DNA from: Exiguobacterium antarcticum DSM 14480
Lineage (GTDB): Bacteria > Bacillota > Bacilli > Exiguobacteriales > Exiguobacteriaceae
Reading direction: 5' to 3'
Length of the DNA: 64,000 nt
NCBI RefSeq assembly: GCF_000685865.1
Contig: NZ_JMKS01000003.1
Location: forward strand, 1,821,078 to 1,885,077
Within the stretch, counting starts at the first letter, position 1, and every line of letters starts with the position of its first letter. Made by a program: the position numbers and the translations under genes. The notes beneath the pieces were generated by a model. That model saw only the letters and a program-made list of their open reading frames with translations, did not search any database and was not told where the DNA came from. This document shows, in pieces, positions 42,568 through 51,355 of the stretch.

Positions 42568-43754
42568 TTCGTGATCCCCCAAGCGTCAAGGGCGACCCGT
42601 AATTCTTCCTGCCGCGTTGCGGCACTTGTCAACGATTCTCCGGTCAGTGCGGCGTCGAGCGCCTGACGGAATGCAAGGACACCGGCAGCGGCACCTTGCG
42701 GATGACCGTGAACGCCGCCTCCGGCATTGATGACGGAATCGATGCCGAAATCATGAACGAGTTGGGCGATGAGACCGGGATGGATTCCGGCGGACGGGAC
42801 CGGGAGAATCGTTTTTGTATTACCGATTCGGGTCGCTTCGACCGCAATCCCGCGGGCCAAGTCTTTGGCGAGGGCGACGTTCCCGTACGGCGACGGGAAC
42901 AGTGTCAAGTCGGCACCAGCGAGTCGCGGTAACGTCCCGAGTAACACGGGAGCGGAAATCCCGTAATCAGGACTTGCGATCAAGGCACCGCTTAAGGCCG
43001 GGTGATTAAAGATTGGAACGGAAATGTCCGGATCAGCAGCTAACTCGCGCAGGACATCGAGTCCGTATGTAAACGTGTTGAGCAGGAAGGCCGTCGCACC
43101 TGCTTCAATCAAACGTTTTGCCTGCTCTTTCAAGCGGAAGACCGGACCGCTCAACGTAATCGCATAAAGAGCCCGTTTACCGGTCTGTTCATAATGTGCA
43201 TGGAGAACTTCTCGTCCAATCCGTGCCCGGTCGAGTGCCGGTGTCAACGGATTGTCGTATAAGATTTCATCATCTTTGACGAGATCAATCCCACCGGCAA
43301 GCTGGGCTTCAAGTTGTTCCCGTAAAAAAACGAGGTCCCGTCCGATGACGCCTTTAAATATGCTCATCAACAGAGGGCGGTCATGGACTTGGATCAATTG
43401 ACGGACGCCCTCGATGCCGAATTTAGCACCGGGAAAATCCGGTGTGAACGTAGCGGGAAGCTGAAGATCCGTCAGTTTGATTTGACCGTCGAGCGACAGC
43501 TTGCCGAAGACGGTCGTCAAAATCGCCGAAAAGTCTCGTGAGACGTTGTGTTCCGGATAACGGATTGTGACATACCCTTTTCCGTCGTGTTCTTCCGTAT
43601 GGACGACTTGTCCTTTAAAGGATTCAAGCTGTTGTTGTTCCAAATGATTCAAATCGGTCCATGAGCCGACCGTCAGACCGAGGGCGATTTGCTCTGCCCG
43701 TTTTGGTAACTGATCGGTCACGCCGAGTTGGTACGTTGCGGTAATGTACGCCAT
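42564..43754 (-). CDS. mtnW: 2,3-diketo-5-methylthiopentyl-1-phosphate enolase (RuBisCO-like)
   Basis: A 396-residue RuBisCO-like protein of the MtnW (DK-MTP enolase) branch. The carbamylated lysine and metal acids are in GGIDLVKDDEIL near residue 155; phosphate-binding glycines are in INAGGGVHGHPQGAAAG near 345. It enolises the diketo phosphate and cannot fix CO2. AGGGAGAG precedes the ATG. It is the first gene behind the minus-strand S-box. Confidence 0.95.
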   Translation of the reverse strand: MAYITATYQLGVTDQLPKRAEQIALGLTVGSWTDLNHLEQQQLESFKGQVVHTEEHDGKGYVTIRYPEHNVSRDFSAILTTVFGKLSLDGQIKLTDLQLPATFTPDFPGAKFGIEGVRQLIQVHDRPLLMSIFKGVIGRDLVFLREQLEAQLAGGIDLVKDDEILYDNPLTPALDRARIGREVLHAHYEQTGKRALYAITLSGPVFRLKEQAKRLIEAGATAFLLNTFTYGLDVLRELAADPDISVPIFNHPALSGALIASPDYGISAPVLLGTLPRLAGADLTLFPSPYGNVALAKDLARGIAVEATRIGNTKTILPVPSAGIHPGLIAQLVHDFGIDSVINAGGGVHGHPQGAAAGVLAFRQALDAALTGESLTSAATRQEELRVALDAWGITK

Positions 43755-43784
43755 GATCGTCGTCTCTCCCTTGTTAAAAAATAC

Positions 43785-43817
43785 AAAAATGGTCCCTCGT
43801 CAATGACAAGAGACCAT
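43785..43817 (-). terminator. expression-platform terminator of the mtnW S-box
   Basis: On the minus strand ATGGTCTCTTGTC and GACGAGGGACCAT pair (with G-U pairs) and TTTTTGTATTTTTT follows, 30 bases before the mtnW start. Confidence 0.85.
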
Positions 43818-43834
43818 GAAGAATTGCGCGTGGA

Positions 43835-43938
43835 CTCTTATCTGTCAGCGTGTTAGCTGCAAGAATTAGCACCGTGCCAAATGGTCGGTTGCTGCGACAT
43901 CGTAGGGCTCGTCCCTCCGTCTGCTCTTGATAAGAATT
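43835..43938 (-). ncRNA. SAM-I (S-box) riboswitch of mtnWXBD
   Basis: Minus-strand S-box: CTTATCAAGAGCAGACGGAGGG, the GCAGCAACC core, a GGCACGGTGCTAATT block and a closing GATAAGAG that pairs with the first segment. The following terminator should form when SAM is bound. Confidence 0.93.
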
Positions 43939-44077
43939 GGATGAAATTGTGAAATATAATTGCAATTTTTACATGAGATGACGGACTTGTCAAACTATTT
44001 TTTGAAAATTTATTTTTTTGAAAATACTTCTTCTATAGACGATTCCGTTTTTGAATCCGTTTCACTAAAAATTGGAA

Positions 44078-44107
44078 TTGACAGACTACCAGCAACGCAC
44101 GTAGTAT
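44078..44107 (+). promoter_or_regulatory. sigma-A promoter of mtnK-mtnA
   Basis: TTGACA (44078-44083), an 18-base spacer and TAGTAT (44102-44107). The S-box begins about 38 bases downstream. Confidence 0.7.
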
Positions 44108-44144
44108 TCAAATCAACATCAAATCACACGACAACTACATATGA

Positions 44145-44247
44145 CTCTTATCGTGAGTTGGCAGAGGGAATTGGCCCGAAGACGCCGCAGCAACCGACCA
44201 TCCGGCACGGTGCTACATCCAACAGACATTCGTCTGAGAGATAAGAG
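44145..44247 (+). ncRNA. SAM-I (S-box) riboswitch of mtnKA
   Basis: CTCTTATCGTGAG, GGCAGAGGGAATTGGCCCGA, GCAGCAACC, GGCACGGTGCTA and GAGAGATAAGAG appear in S-box order. The aptamer is divergent from the mtnW S-box, the two P1 stems being about 200 bases apart. Confidence 0.95.
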
Positions 44248-44263
44248 GACGGAGTATTCTACT

Positions 44264-44298
44264 GCGCCTCTTTTCTTTGACGAAAAGGGGCGTTTTTT
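44264..44298 (+). terminator. expression-platform terminator of the mtnK S-box
   Basis: CGCCTCTTTT and AAAAGGGGCG arms, then TTTTTT, 28 bases before the mtnK start. Confidence 0.88.
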
Positions 44299-44325
44299 CG
44301 TGTGATCATCAAGGGGGAAATCATA

Positions 44326-45495
44326 ATGGGATATCAAGCATTTACAGTACAGGACGCCATCGAACGGGTTCGGACACTCGGTCTGATCGGCAATGAACCG
44401 GTGACGGCAGAAGAAATCGGGGACGGCAATTTAAACCTGGTCTTTCGGATTCATGCGGGGGACCAGCACCTGATTTTAAAACAAGCGTTACCGTATGCGA
44501 AGGTCGTCGGTGAAAGCTGGCCGCTGTCGCTCGAGCGGGCATGGATCGAACAGTCAGCGTTAAAAGAATTCGCGAAAGTCGCGATTCCGTTCGTCCCGCG
44601 TGTTTATCATGCCAGTAAAGAAGAAGCCTTTACGGTGATGGAAGACTTGTCTCATCTGACAATCGTCCGGGCTGGATTGCTTGAGGGAGAGAAGTATCCG
44701 TTGCTCGCGGAACACATCGGTTCGTATTTGGCACGGACGCTCTTTTATACGTCGGATTTTGCCCTCGGCCCGGTCGCGAAAAAACAGATCGCCCGTCAGT
44801 ACTACAATCCGGATCTGTGCGACATCACGGAGAAACTGATCTTCACGGATCCGTTTTATGACGCGGAAACGAATGCGATTGAAGCAGGACTGGAAGCGGA
44901 AGTCGACCGGGTCTGGAACGACGCGGAGCTGAAACGGGAAGTCGCGAAGCTCGAAGCACTTTTCATCACGAAAGGTGATGCCTTGCTGCATGGCGACTTA
45001 CATACCGGAAGTATTTTTGCTTCAGCCGATGAAACGAAAGTCATCGATCCCGAGTTCGCGTTTTACGGACCGTTTGGGTTTGATGTTGGTCAGTTCATCG
45101 CGCATCTGTTTTTTGCCGCTTATCCGAACTATGACCAGTTGCGCGAGGAACGGATCAAGGACATCGATACGTTTTGGCTGACGTTTGCGTCGACGTTCAA
45201 GGCGTTGTGGGAGCGGGAAGCGGTGGAACCGTTCCGTTCAGCGGACGGTCTCGTCGAGGATGTTCTCAGTACGATTTTACAGGATGCGCTTGGATTTGCC
45301 GGATGTGAATTGATCCGCCGGACGATTGGACTGGCACTGGTCGCGGACTTGGAACAGATTGCCGATCCGACCGTTCGTCTCGAACGGAAACGCCATGCGT
45401 TACGCCTCGGTGCTGCGTTGATCAAACGCCGGACGGAATGCAAGACGTTTACGGATCTGCGGAACTTTGACGTAACGGAGGAACTCAGCCGATGA
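44326..45495 (+). CDS. mtnK: methylthioribose kinase
   Basis: A 389-residue kinase of the choline/aminoglycoside kinase fold that makes methylthioribose-1-phosphate. Blocks: GDGNLNLVFRI near residue 30 (ATP loop), LHGDLHTGSIFA near 225 with the catalytic aspartate, and DPEFAFYGPFGFDVGQF near 245 with the metal aspartate. The ATG at 44326 follows AAGGGGGAAA; the ATC-rich frame upstream lies in the riboswitch leader. ATGA overlap with mtnA. Confidence 0.95.
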   Translation: MGYQAFTVQDAIERVRTLGLIGNEPVTAEEIGDGNLNLVFRIHAGDQHLILKQALPYAKVVGESWPLSLERAWIEQSALKEFAKVAIPFVPRVYHASKEEAFTVMEDLSHLTIVRAGLLEGEKYPLLAEHIGSYLARTLFYTSDFALGPVAKKQIARQYYNPDLCDITEKLIFTDPFYDAETNAIEAGLEAEVDRVWNDAELKREVAKLEALFITKGDALLHGDLHTGSIFASADETKVIDPEFAFYGPFGFDVGQFIAHLFFAAYPNYDQLREERIKDIDTFWLTFASTFKALWEREAVEPFRSADGLVEDVLSTILQDALGFAGCELIRRTIGLALVADLEQIADPTVRLERKRHALRLGAALIKRRTECKTFTDLRNFDVTEELSR

Positions 45496-46541
45496 GTCAA
45501 TTCGTTCAGAGCATCATCTATGAAAATGGGACGGTGACGATTTTGGACCAAACCCGTCTGCCGCAAGAAGAACGGTATGAAGTGATCCAGGACTTGGCGC
45601 AAGCGATTGACGCCATTAAACAACTTCGTGTCCGTGGGGCACCGGCAATCAGTTTATTTGGTGGTTTTATCCTGGTCCAAGAAGCGTTCCGTCGGACGAC
45701 AGGACCGCTTGACGAGGTGAAACAGGAACTGTTGACGGTGTCGGCACAATTACTGTCCACCCGGCCGACCGCCGTCAATTTGCGAAACGTCCTTGACGAA
45801 CTGAATCAACTCATTGTTTCGGCAACGACGCTTGCGGAACTGCCGAAACGTCTGGAACAAAAAGCACTGGCGCTTTATGAGGCGGATGCCAAGACCTCCC
45901 GGCAAATCGGTATTCATGCGCTAGAATTGTTCCAGTCCGGTGACCGGATTCTGACGATTTGTAATGCCGGATCGATTGCGACAGCGGCTTACGGGACGGC
46001 ACTTGCTCCGTTTTATCTAGCGAAAGAACAGGGGATTCCGCTCGCCGTTTATGCGTCGGAAACCCGTCCGTTACTGCAAGGGGCACGTTTGACGACATGG
46101 GAACTGCAACGAGCAGGGATTGACGTGACATTAATTACCGACAACATGGTCGCCCATACGATCAAAGAAAAGAACATCACTGCCATCATCGTCGGTGCTG
46201 ACCGTATTACGCGAAACGGCGATACGGCGAACAAAATCGGCACGTTCCAACTGGCGTTACTGGCCCGTGCTTTCGGGATTCCGTTTTATGTCGCCGCACC
46301 GCTGTCGACCTTTGATTTTACGAGCTTGTCGGGAGACGAAATAGAAATCGAAGAGCGGGCAACGACGGAAGTGACGCAGTTTGCCGGACAAGTGACGGCG
46401 CCTGCAGGTGTACCGGTCTTCAATCCTGCTTTTGACGTGACACCACACGAATTGATCACGGCAATCATCACAGAACTTGGGGTCATCGAACAACCATCCG
46501 TGGAAACGATCGAACAAACGCTTGGATTAAACACGATTTAA
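45492..46541 (+). CDS. mtnA: methylthioribose-1-phosphate isomerase
   Basis: A 349-residue eIF2B-alpha-like isomerase making methylthioribulose-1-phosphate. Conserved blocks are RGAPAISLFGG near residue 48, the catalytic cysteine in TICNAGSIATAAYGTAL near 158 and the aspartate in VGADRITRNGDTANKIGT near 238. Together with mtnK, mtnW, mtnX, mtnB and mtnD it gives all steps from methylthioribose to the oxoacid. The nucleosidase (mtnN) and the final transaminase are not in the window. Confidence 0.95.
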   Translation: MSQFVQSIIYENGTVTILDQTRLPQEERYEVIQDLAQAIDAIKQLRVRGAPAISLFGGFILVQEAFRRTTGPLDEVKQELLTVSAQLLSTRPTAVNLRNVLDELNQLIVSATTLAELPKRLEQKALALYEADAKTSRQIGIHALELFQSGDRILTICNAGSIATAAYGTALAPFYLAKEQGIPLAVYASETRPLLQGARLTTWELQRAGIDVTLITDNMVAHTIKEKNITAIIVGADRITRNGDTANKIGTFQLALLARAFGIPFYVAAPLSTFDFTSLSGDEIEIEERATTEVTQFAGQVTAPAGVPVFNPAFDVTPHELITAIITELGVIEQPSVETIEQTLGLNTI

Positions 46542-46706
46542 AACAAACAGGGATTCGTGTTAATTGATGTCGAATCGCGTGTTAACTTACGTCATTGCCG
46601 GATGTTTGCAACACGTATCACCAGTTCCGAAAAAAATAATCAAAAAAACAGGTTTAACTTAGAATAGAATCGGTAATATTCAGTATATGAAAGGATGGTG
46701 ATGCAC

Positions 46707-46775
46707 ATGAATGATTATCAATGTATAGGGAACGATCGCATGTCGCTTCGAAAAGAAGAGGATCACCGGACTTGA
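46707..46775 (+). CDS. possible 22-residue peptide
   Basis: In the 466-base gap between mtnA and the moxR-like gene, an ATG at 46707 with AAAGGATGG 8 bases upstream opens a frame of 22 codons (MNDYQCIGNDRMSLRKEEDHRT) ending in TGA. No family is recognised. The only support is the ribosome binding site. A leader peptide, small protein or chance are all possible. Confidence 0.3.
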   Translation: MNDYQCIGNDRMSLRKEEDHRT

Positions 46776-46875
46776 CGGATGCAACATGACAATCGACACG
46801 AAGTGATTCGTGTTTTACGTGCAAATTGCACGGCGCAAGAACGGTTTACGATATGTGATCGTTCCTGAAAGCAGG

Positions 46876-46907
46876 AAGGGGGAGTCGCGAACAGCGACCC
46901 CCCTTTT
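46876..46907 (+). terminator. strong GC-rich hairpin in the mtnA-moxR gap
   Basis: AAGGGGG(A)GTCGC and GCGACCCCCCTT arms around GAACA, then TTT. It ends either the mtnKA transcript or a short RNA that includes the 22-codon frame. Apart from this and that frame I see nothing in the gap. Confidence 0.8.
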
Positions 46908-47007
46908 GTGCGTATTCAGCTACCCCTATGCCTTTAAAAGCAGACATGGATATGAGATGATATAAGAAGTCAGAAAATTCAACTACTAAATAGCAAGGGG
47001 CCAGACA

Positions 47008-47964
47008 ATGCGAACCTATACAAAGGAGATTCAAGCGATCATCGACAACGTAGAAAAAGTAATCATCGGTAAAGAAGGTGTGATTACACAATCTTTAGCA
47101 GCGTTACTTGCCGGAGGGCACGTCTTGCTCGAAGACGTACCAGGTGTCGGGAAAACGATGCTCGTCCGTGCATTTAGCCGTTCAATTGGTTTGACATTTA
47201 AACGTGTTCAGTTCACACCCGACCTGCTGCCGTCTGATTTGACGGGAGTTTCCATGTATAACCAAAAGACGAGCCAGTTCGAATACCGACCGGGTCCTTT
47301 GATGGGAAACATTGTCCTGGCGGATGAAATCAACCGGACGTCACCGAAAACGCAATCGGCCTTACTCGAAGGGATGGCGGAAGCCAATGTAACGGTAGAT
47401 GGAGAAATTCACACGTTACCGAATCCCTTTTTTGTCATGGCGACCCAAAATCCGATTGAACACGAAGGCACGTATCCACTTCCGGAAGCGCAACTCGATC
47501 GCTTTTTGATCAAGGTCAAGATGGGATATCCCGACTTCCAACAAGAGATGAAATTGCTGACACGCTTTGAACGGGATGAACCAATCGATACACTGCAGTC
47601 TGTCATCACGCGGGATGAATTGTTACGGATGAAAGAAGCCGTCAAGGACGTCCATGTCTCCCAGCCCGTTAAAAAATATATCGTCCATCTCGTACAAGCG
47701 ACACGAACTCACGGATCTCTGTATCTTGGAGCAAGTCCTCGTTCATCGATTGCCTTGATGAAAGTAGCGCAAGCGTGGGCGTACATGGAAGGACGATCAT
47801 TCGTCTTACCGGATGATGTCAAAGAATTATTGACTCCCGTCCTTTCACACCGTCTGATCTTAACAGCGGATGCCCGGTATCACGGGCAGACAGCCGAGCG
47901 TATCCTGGAACAAGTGAAAAAAGAAGTCGCCGTACCGATTCAACAAGACGTGGAGTCTTTATGA
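47008..47964 (+). CDS. MoxR-family AAA+ ATPase
   Basis: A 318-residue ATPase with Walker A in EDVPGVGKTM near residue 43, Walker B in VLADEINRTSPKTQ near 107, sensor NPFFVMATQNPIE near 138 and the LGASPRSSIALMK arginine finger region near 240. MoxR proteins act with DUF58/VWA partners as chaperones; the partner follows at once (ATGA overlap). AAGGGGCC precedes the ATG. Confidence 0.93.
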   Translation: MRTYTKEIQAIIDNVEKVIIGKEGVITQSLAALLAGGHVLLEDVPGVGKTMLVRAFSRSIGLTFKRVQFTPDLLPSDLTGVSMYNQKTSQFEYRPGPLMGNIVLADEINRTSPKTQSALLEGMAEANVTVDGEIHTLPNPFFVMATQNPIEHEGTYPLPEAQLDRFLIKVKMGYPDFQQEMKLLTRFERDEPIDTLQSVITRDELLRMKEAVKDVHVSQPVKKYIVHLVQATRTHGSLYLGASPRSSIALMKVAQAWAYMEGRSFVLPDDVKELLTPVLSHRLILTADARYHGQTAERILEQVKKEVAVPIQQDVESL

Positions 47965-49043
47965 CACGATGGCAAATCGGTTGGCGTTACGCCGTCTTGC
48001 TGTTCACAGTCCTCTCCCTCTGGGTCTATGCCCGAATTGACGGTGGGAATGTCGCTTCCTTGTTAGTGTATGTCATGGGAGGATTGACGATCTATTGGAC
48101 GTTATTTTTAATCTGGCCGGTCACACAAGCGATTGCGACGCGTGAAGTGTCGAATAAAATGTTGGTTGCCGGGACCGATATTCCGGTCTCGCTCAAAGTC
48201 CGGCGGAAGTTTCCATTTCTTGTCGGATCTGTCGAGGTCAAAGAGGTCGTTCCAGCGGAGTTAAGTGAAGAACAACTGGACATTCGACATCCGCTCCGGG
48301 CCCATTACCGAAAAATCGAACACATTGAATACCTGATTCCGTCGATTCGCCGTGGGCTGTATCAAATTCCCGGTTGTGTGATCGAGATTCGAGATCCCTT
48401 TGGGTTGTTCATGCGTAAAAAACTGTATCCGGTTGAGACGTATCTGGCGGTTGAACCCGCTCGTTTAGCAGTTCAACTCCCACATGAAGACGACCGGGGA
48501 GACGGTGGGATTTCACCCGTCTCGCTTGATTTACGCCAGTCATCGTTTACCGTCGTCGGCGTAAGAGAATACGTCAGCGGGGACCGGATGAATCAGATTG
48601 ATTGGAAAGCGACCGCAAAACGTCAAGGATTGATGACAAAAACGTTTGAACGGGAACAGGAACGGGAGACGACGATTGTGTTTGATGAAGGAACCGTCAG
48701 TGATGATGATTTTGAACGCAGCATCTCGATGCTGGCTGCCGCGACGGATCAACTCAACAAACGGCGCTTGAATTACCGGATTCATTTGGTCGGACATGGT
48801 GTCCAGTCGTTATCCTTACCACTCGAAGGCGCGAAACTGACCCATTATCTGATGACGGCTCAACCGAGTCGGACACGGTCGTTCATCGAGTCGTGGGAAT
48901 ACTCTTCGAAAGCGCTCCGACTAAACGGAAACGTCCTCTTCATCACACCTGACCTCGAATCCAACAATGAAATATGGATTTCGAAAGTCCGGCAGGAAGC
49001 GACCGTTCATGTCTACACACCAGAGAGGAGGGGCGATCAATGA
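47961..49043 (+). CDS. DUF58 membrane protein
   Basis: A 360-residue protein: two membrane helices in residues 10-55, an extended domain and the DUF58 signature near 190-215 (GVREYVSGDRMNQIDWKATAKR). DUF58 has a degenerate VWA fold. It is flanked by the MoxR-like ATPase and the transglutaminase by ATGA overlaps, a widespread three-gene operon of unknown role. Confidence 0.9.
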   Translation: MTRWQIGWRYAVLLFTVLSLWVYARIDGGNVASLLVYVMGGLTIYWTLFLIWPVTQAIATREVSNKMLVAGTDIPVSLKVRRKFPFLVGSVEVKEVVPAELSEEQLDIRHPLRAHYRKIEHIEYLIPSIRRGLYQIPGCVIEIRDPFGLFMRKKLYPVETYLAVEPARLAVQLPHEDDRGDGGISPVSLDLRQSSFTVVGVREYVSGDRMNQIDWKATAKRQGLMTKTFEREQERETTIVFDEGTVSDDDFERSISMLAAATDQLNKRRLNYRIHLVGHGVQSLSLPLEGAKLTHYLMTAQPSRTRSFIESWEYSSKALRLNGNVLFITPDLESNNEIWISKVRQEATVHVYTPERRGDQ

Positions 49044-51112
49044 TACGAAGATTGATCTGGAATTTACTTGCCGGTCTCCTGTTCGCCAGTTTCATGCCAC
49101 CGCTGCTTGAGTTGACGACGTTCGAAAGTGTCGTCCCGTTTCTTCCGCTCTTGCTGACGCCGCTTTTGTTATCACATGTCCGCCGAAGTTGGTTTTTACT
49201 TGGGAGTCTGCTGGCGTTACTCATCTCTTTTTATTTCATCTTGATCCCGGGCGAAGCACCGTGGAATCTGTTTCGTGAAATCGCAAGGGACATCAATCGA
49301 GTCATCAATGGTGAACTTCCGGGGCGAGCGGCCTTTGCCTTCTCGATCGGACTGATCAGTTTTCTGATCGGGTATCTTGCACGACGGACCTTTCCGAATC
49401 GTGGGTTCGTGTTTGGTCTTGCCCTTGGTGTGATTGGTTTCATTGCCTATTGTGATACGTGGACCGACTATTCGGGTGAACAGTTTATCCTTTATCCGAT
49501 TGTCCTTGCCATGCTGCTGTTATATGCAACAGAGGTCAGTGAGCGACCAACCGCATCTTACGTCCGACCGCTGAGTGCGTTATTGATCATCGGAGCCACC
49601 GTGGTGGCGGCCGTTCAAAGTCCCGTCATCACCGCGACATGGCAGGATAGTTGGTATGACTGGACAGACGGATTTGAAGGTGAAGGGACATCGTCGAGTG
49701 CGATTCAAAAAGTAGGGTACGGCAACAATGACGAACAGTTGGGCGGTCCGTTTCAGATGGACGACCGGGAAGTGTTCCAAGTCGAAAGCGAAGGCAGTCG
49801 TTACTGGCGGGTCGAGACAAAAGACATCTATACCGGAAAAGGCTGGGTGTTATCCAAATCAGAACCGGAAATTGATTCACGAGGATTTTTCTCGAATTTC
49901 GGTGACGAAGTCGAGACGCGACAAGAACGGGCGACCTTCGAGTTATCTCGCGAACTTCCCTTTGTGCCGTACAACGGTGACAATGTCCGGTTGAGGGTGG
50001 ATGAGCAACGACAAAATCTGTTGATCGATCCGGAAAACCAAAAGGTGTCTTACCTGGATGACGCGGAACGGCAACAAAACTATCAAATTCAATATACGTA
50101 TCCGTTGTTTACAGAAGAAATTCTTCAAACGGACGAACCGATCACGTTGTCCGAGATGGAGCAAGACCGTTACTTGCAATTACCGGATAACCTGCCGGAC
50201 CGGGTCCGTGATCTTGCGACAGAGATCGTCGCGGATGAGGACCGTCCGTGGGATAAAGCAAAAGCGATCGAAAATTATTTTGAACAGGAGAATTTTGAAT
50301 ACAATACGGAAGAAGTCGCCGTACCGAAAGAAAATCAAGATTACGTCGATCAATTTTTGTTCGAGACCAAACTTGGCTACTGTGACAACTTCTCGACGTC
50401 AGCGACAGTCCTACTCCGTGCCGCCGGTCTACCGGCCCGCTGGGTAAAAGGGTTCACCGGAGGCGATTCGGATGTCATCGGGGCTGCTGTGACGAGTTAC
50501 ACGGTCCGCAATAAAAATGCCCATTCATGGGTCGAAGTGTATATCGAAGGTCCGGGTTGGGTTCCACTTGAGCCGACGGTCAGCTTCGACGGTGCGGGAC
50601 AGTATACGATCAACCAGGAAACAAATAACGAAACCGATCAAGCGAATCCGCAGCGTGACACGGAAACGGACACCGAGACGGCGACGCCAGAGCGACCGCA
50701 AGAAAATCTGTTGGACGAAGAACAAACGACGACAACGACGCAAAGCGAACAACAATCGATTCCTGTTTGGCCGATTGTCGGTCTGCTTGTTGGTCTTCTG
50801 TTCCTTTATCTGTTCCGGAAACCGTTGATCCGGATGGCGGCGATTGTATTCTTCCGGAATCAACTCAATCGTCCGGAAGGGTTTAAACGGATGTACCGGT
50901 TCTTGTTACGCCGTCTCGATAAACAAGGATTTCACTATAAAGACGGGCGAACGCTTGCTGAGCTGGCGCATGAGGTCGACGGTTACTATGAGACCTATGC
51001 GATGCGACCACTGACCGATGCCTATGAACGAATGGTCTACGGCGGCGAATCGTTATCAACCGATAAAAAACGCGAATATTTCGAAAATATCATTCGGCGG
51101 ATAGAGGGTTGA
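49040..51112 (+). CDS. membrane transglutaminase-like protein (TgpA/YebA type)
   Basis: A 690-residue protein with five or six membrane helices in residues 1-205, an extracytoplasmic transglutaminase core with Cys in TKLGYCDNFSTSA near 450 and His in NAHSWVEVYIEGPGW near 493, and the WVPLEPT block where many relatives have Asp in place of Glu. A Thr/Glu/Gln-rich linker, another helix near 575 and a DUF4129-type cytoplasmic tail follow. The ATG at 49040 has GAGGAGGGG upstream; a longer frame from 48974 lies inside the DUF58 gene. Substrate unknown. Confidence 0.88.
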   Translation: MIRRLIWNLLAGLLFASFMPPLLELTTFESVVPFLPLLLTPLLLSHVRRSWFLLGSLLALLISFYFILIPGEAPWNLFREIARDINRVINGELPGRAAFAFSIGLISFLIGYLARRTFPNRGFVFGLALGVIGFIAYCDTWTDYSGEQFILYPIVLAMLLLYATEVSERPTASYVRPLSALLIIGATVVAAVQSPVITATWQDSWYDWTDGFEGEGTSSSAIQKVGYGNNDEQLGGPFQMDDREVFQVESEGSRYWRVETKDIYTGKGWVLSKSEPEIDSRGFFSNFGDEVETRQERATFELSRELPFVPYNGDNVRLRVDEQRQNLLIDPENQKVSYLDDAERQQNYQIQYTYPLFTEEILQTDEPITLSEMEQDRYLQLPDNLPDRVRDLATEIVADEDRPWDKAKAIENYFEQENFEYNTEEVAVPKENQDYVDQFLFETKLGYCDNFSTSATVLLRAAGLPARWVKGFTGGDSDVIGAAVTSYTVRNKNAHSWVEVYIEGPGWVPLEPTVSFDGAGQYTINQETNNETDQANPQRDTETDTETATPERPQENLLDEEQTTTTTQSEQQSIPVWPIVGLLVGLLFLYLFRKPLIRMAAIVFFRNQLNRPEGFKRMYRFLLRRLDKQGFHYKDGRTLAELAHEVDGYYETYAMRPLTDAYERMVYGGESLSTDKKREYFENIIRRIEG

Positions 51113-51138
51113 TATTTTCGAATTGATACAGGTACAAT
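51109..51138 (+). promoter_or_regulatory. sigma-A promoter of guaA
   Basis: TTGATA (51109-51114), an 18-base spacer and TACAAT (51133-51138), with the -35 overlapping the previous stop codon. The purine aptamer starts 27 bases downstream. Confidence 0.65.
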
Positions 51139-51164
51139 GGGAACAACGTAAATCATACATGCAT

Positions 51165-51239
51165 CTCCTTTGTATATACTCGCGAATATGGCGTGAGAGT
51201 CTCTACCGGGTCACCTTAAACGACCTGACTATGAAGGAG
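51165..51239 (+). ncRNA. purine riboswitch (guanine type) of guaA
   Basis: P1 arms CTCCTT and AAGGAG enclose the conserved TATACTCGCGAATATGG, GAGAGTCTCTACC and CCTGACTATG segments. The J3/1 strand reads GACTA, so the base that pairs with the ligand is C, the guanine/hypoxanthine form rather than the adenine form. Confidence 0.93.
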
Positions 51240-51283
51240 CAGACCCTTCGTATACACTTTTTGTGAAGCGGCCTGCTCTTTTT
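51236..51283 (+). terminator. expression-platform terminator of the guaA riboswitch
   Basis: GAGCAGACCCTTC pairs with GAAGCGGCCTGCTC, then TTTTT. The left arm uses the 3' strand of P1, giving the expected switch to termination with guanine. Confidence 0.85.
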
Positions 51284-51355
51284 CCATTTTCTTATGGGGG
51301 AAGAGTGGGCTTTTTTCATCGGGTTACGCATGAAATTGGAAAGGCGGGAATAGAT

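Noticed and set aside
48974..49040. Longer N-terminus for the transglutaminase protein
   Set aside because: It lies inside the DUF58 gene; the ATG at 49040 has a good binding site and a membrane helix follows at once.
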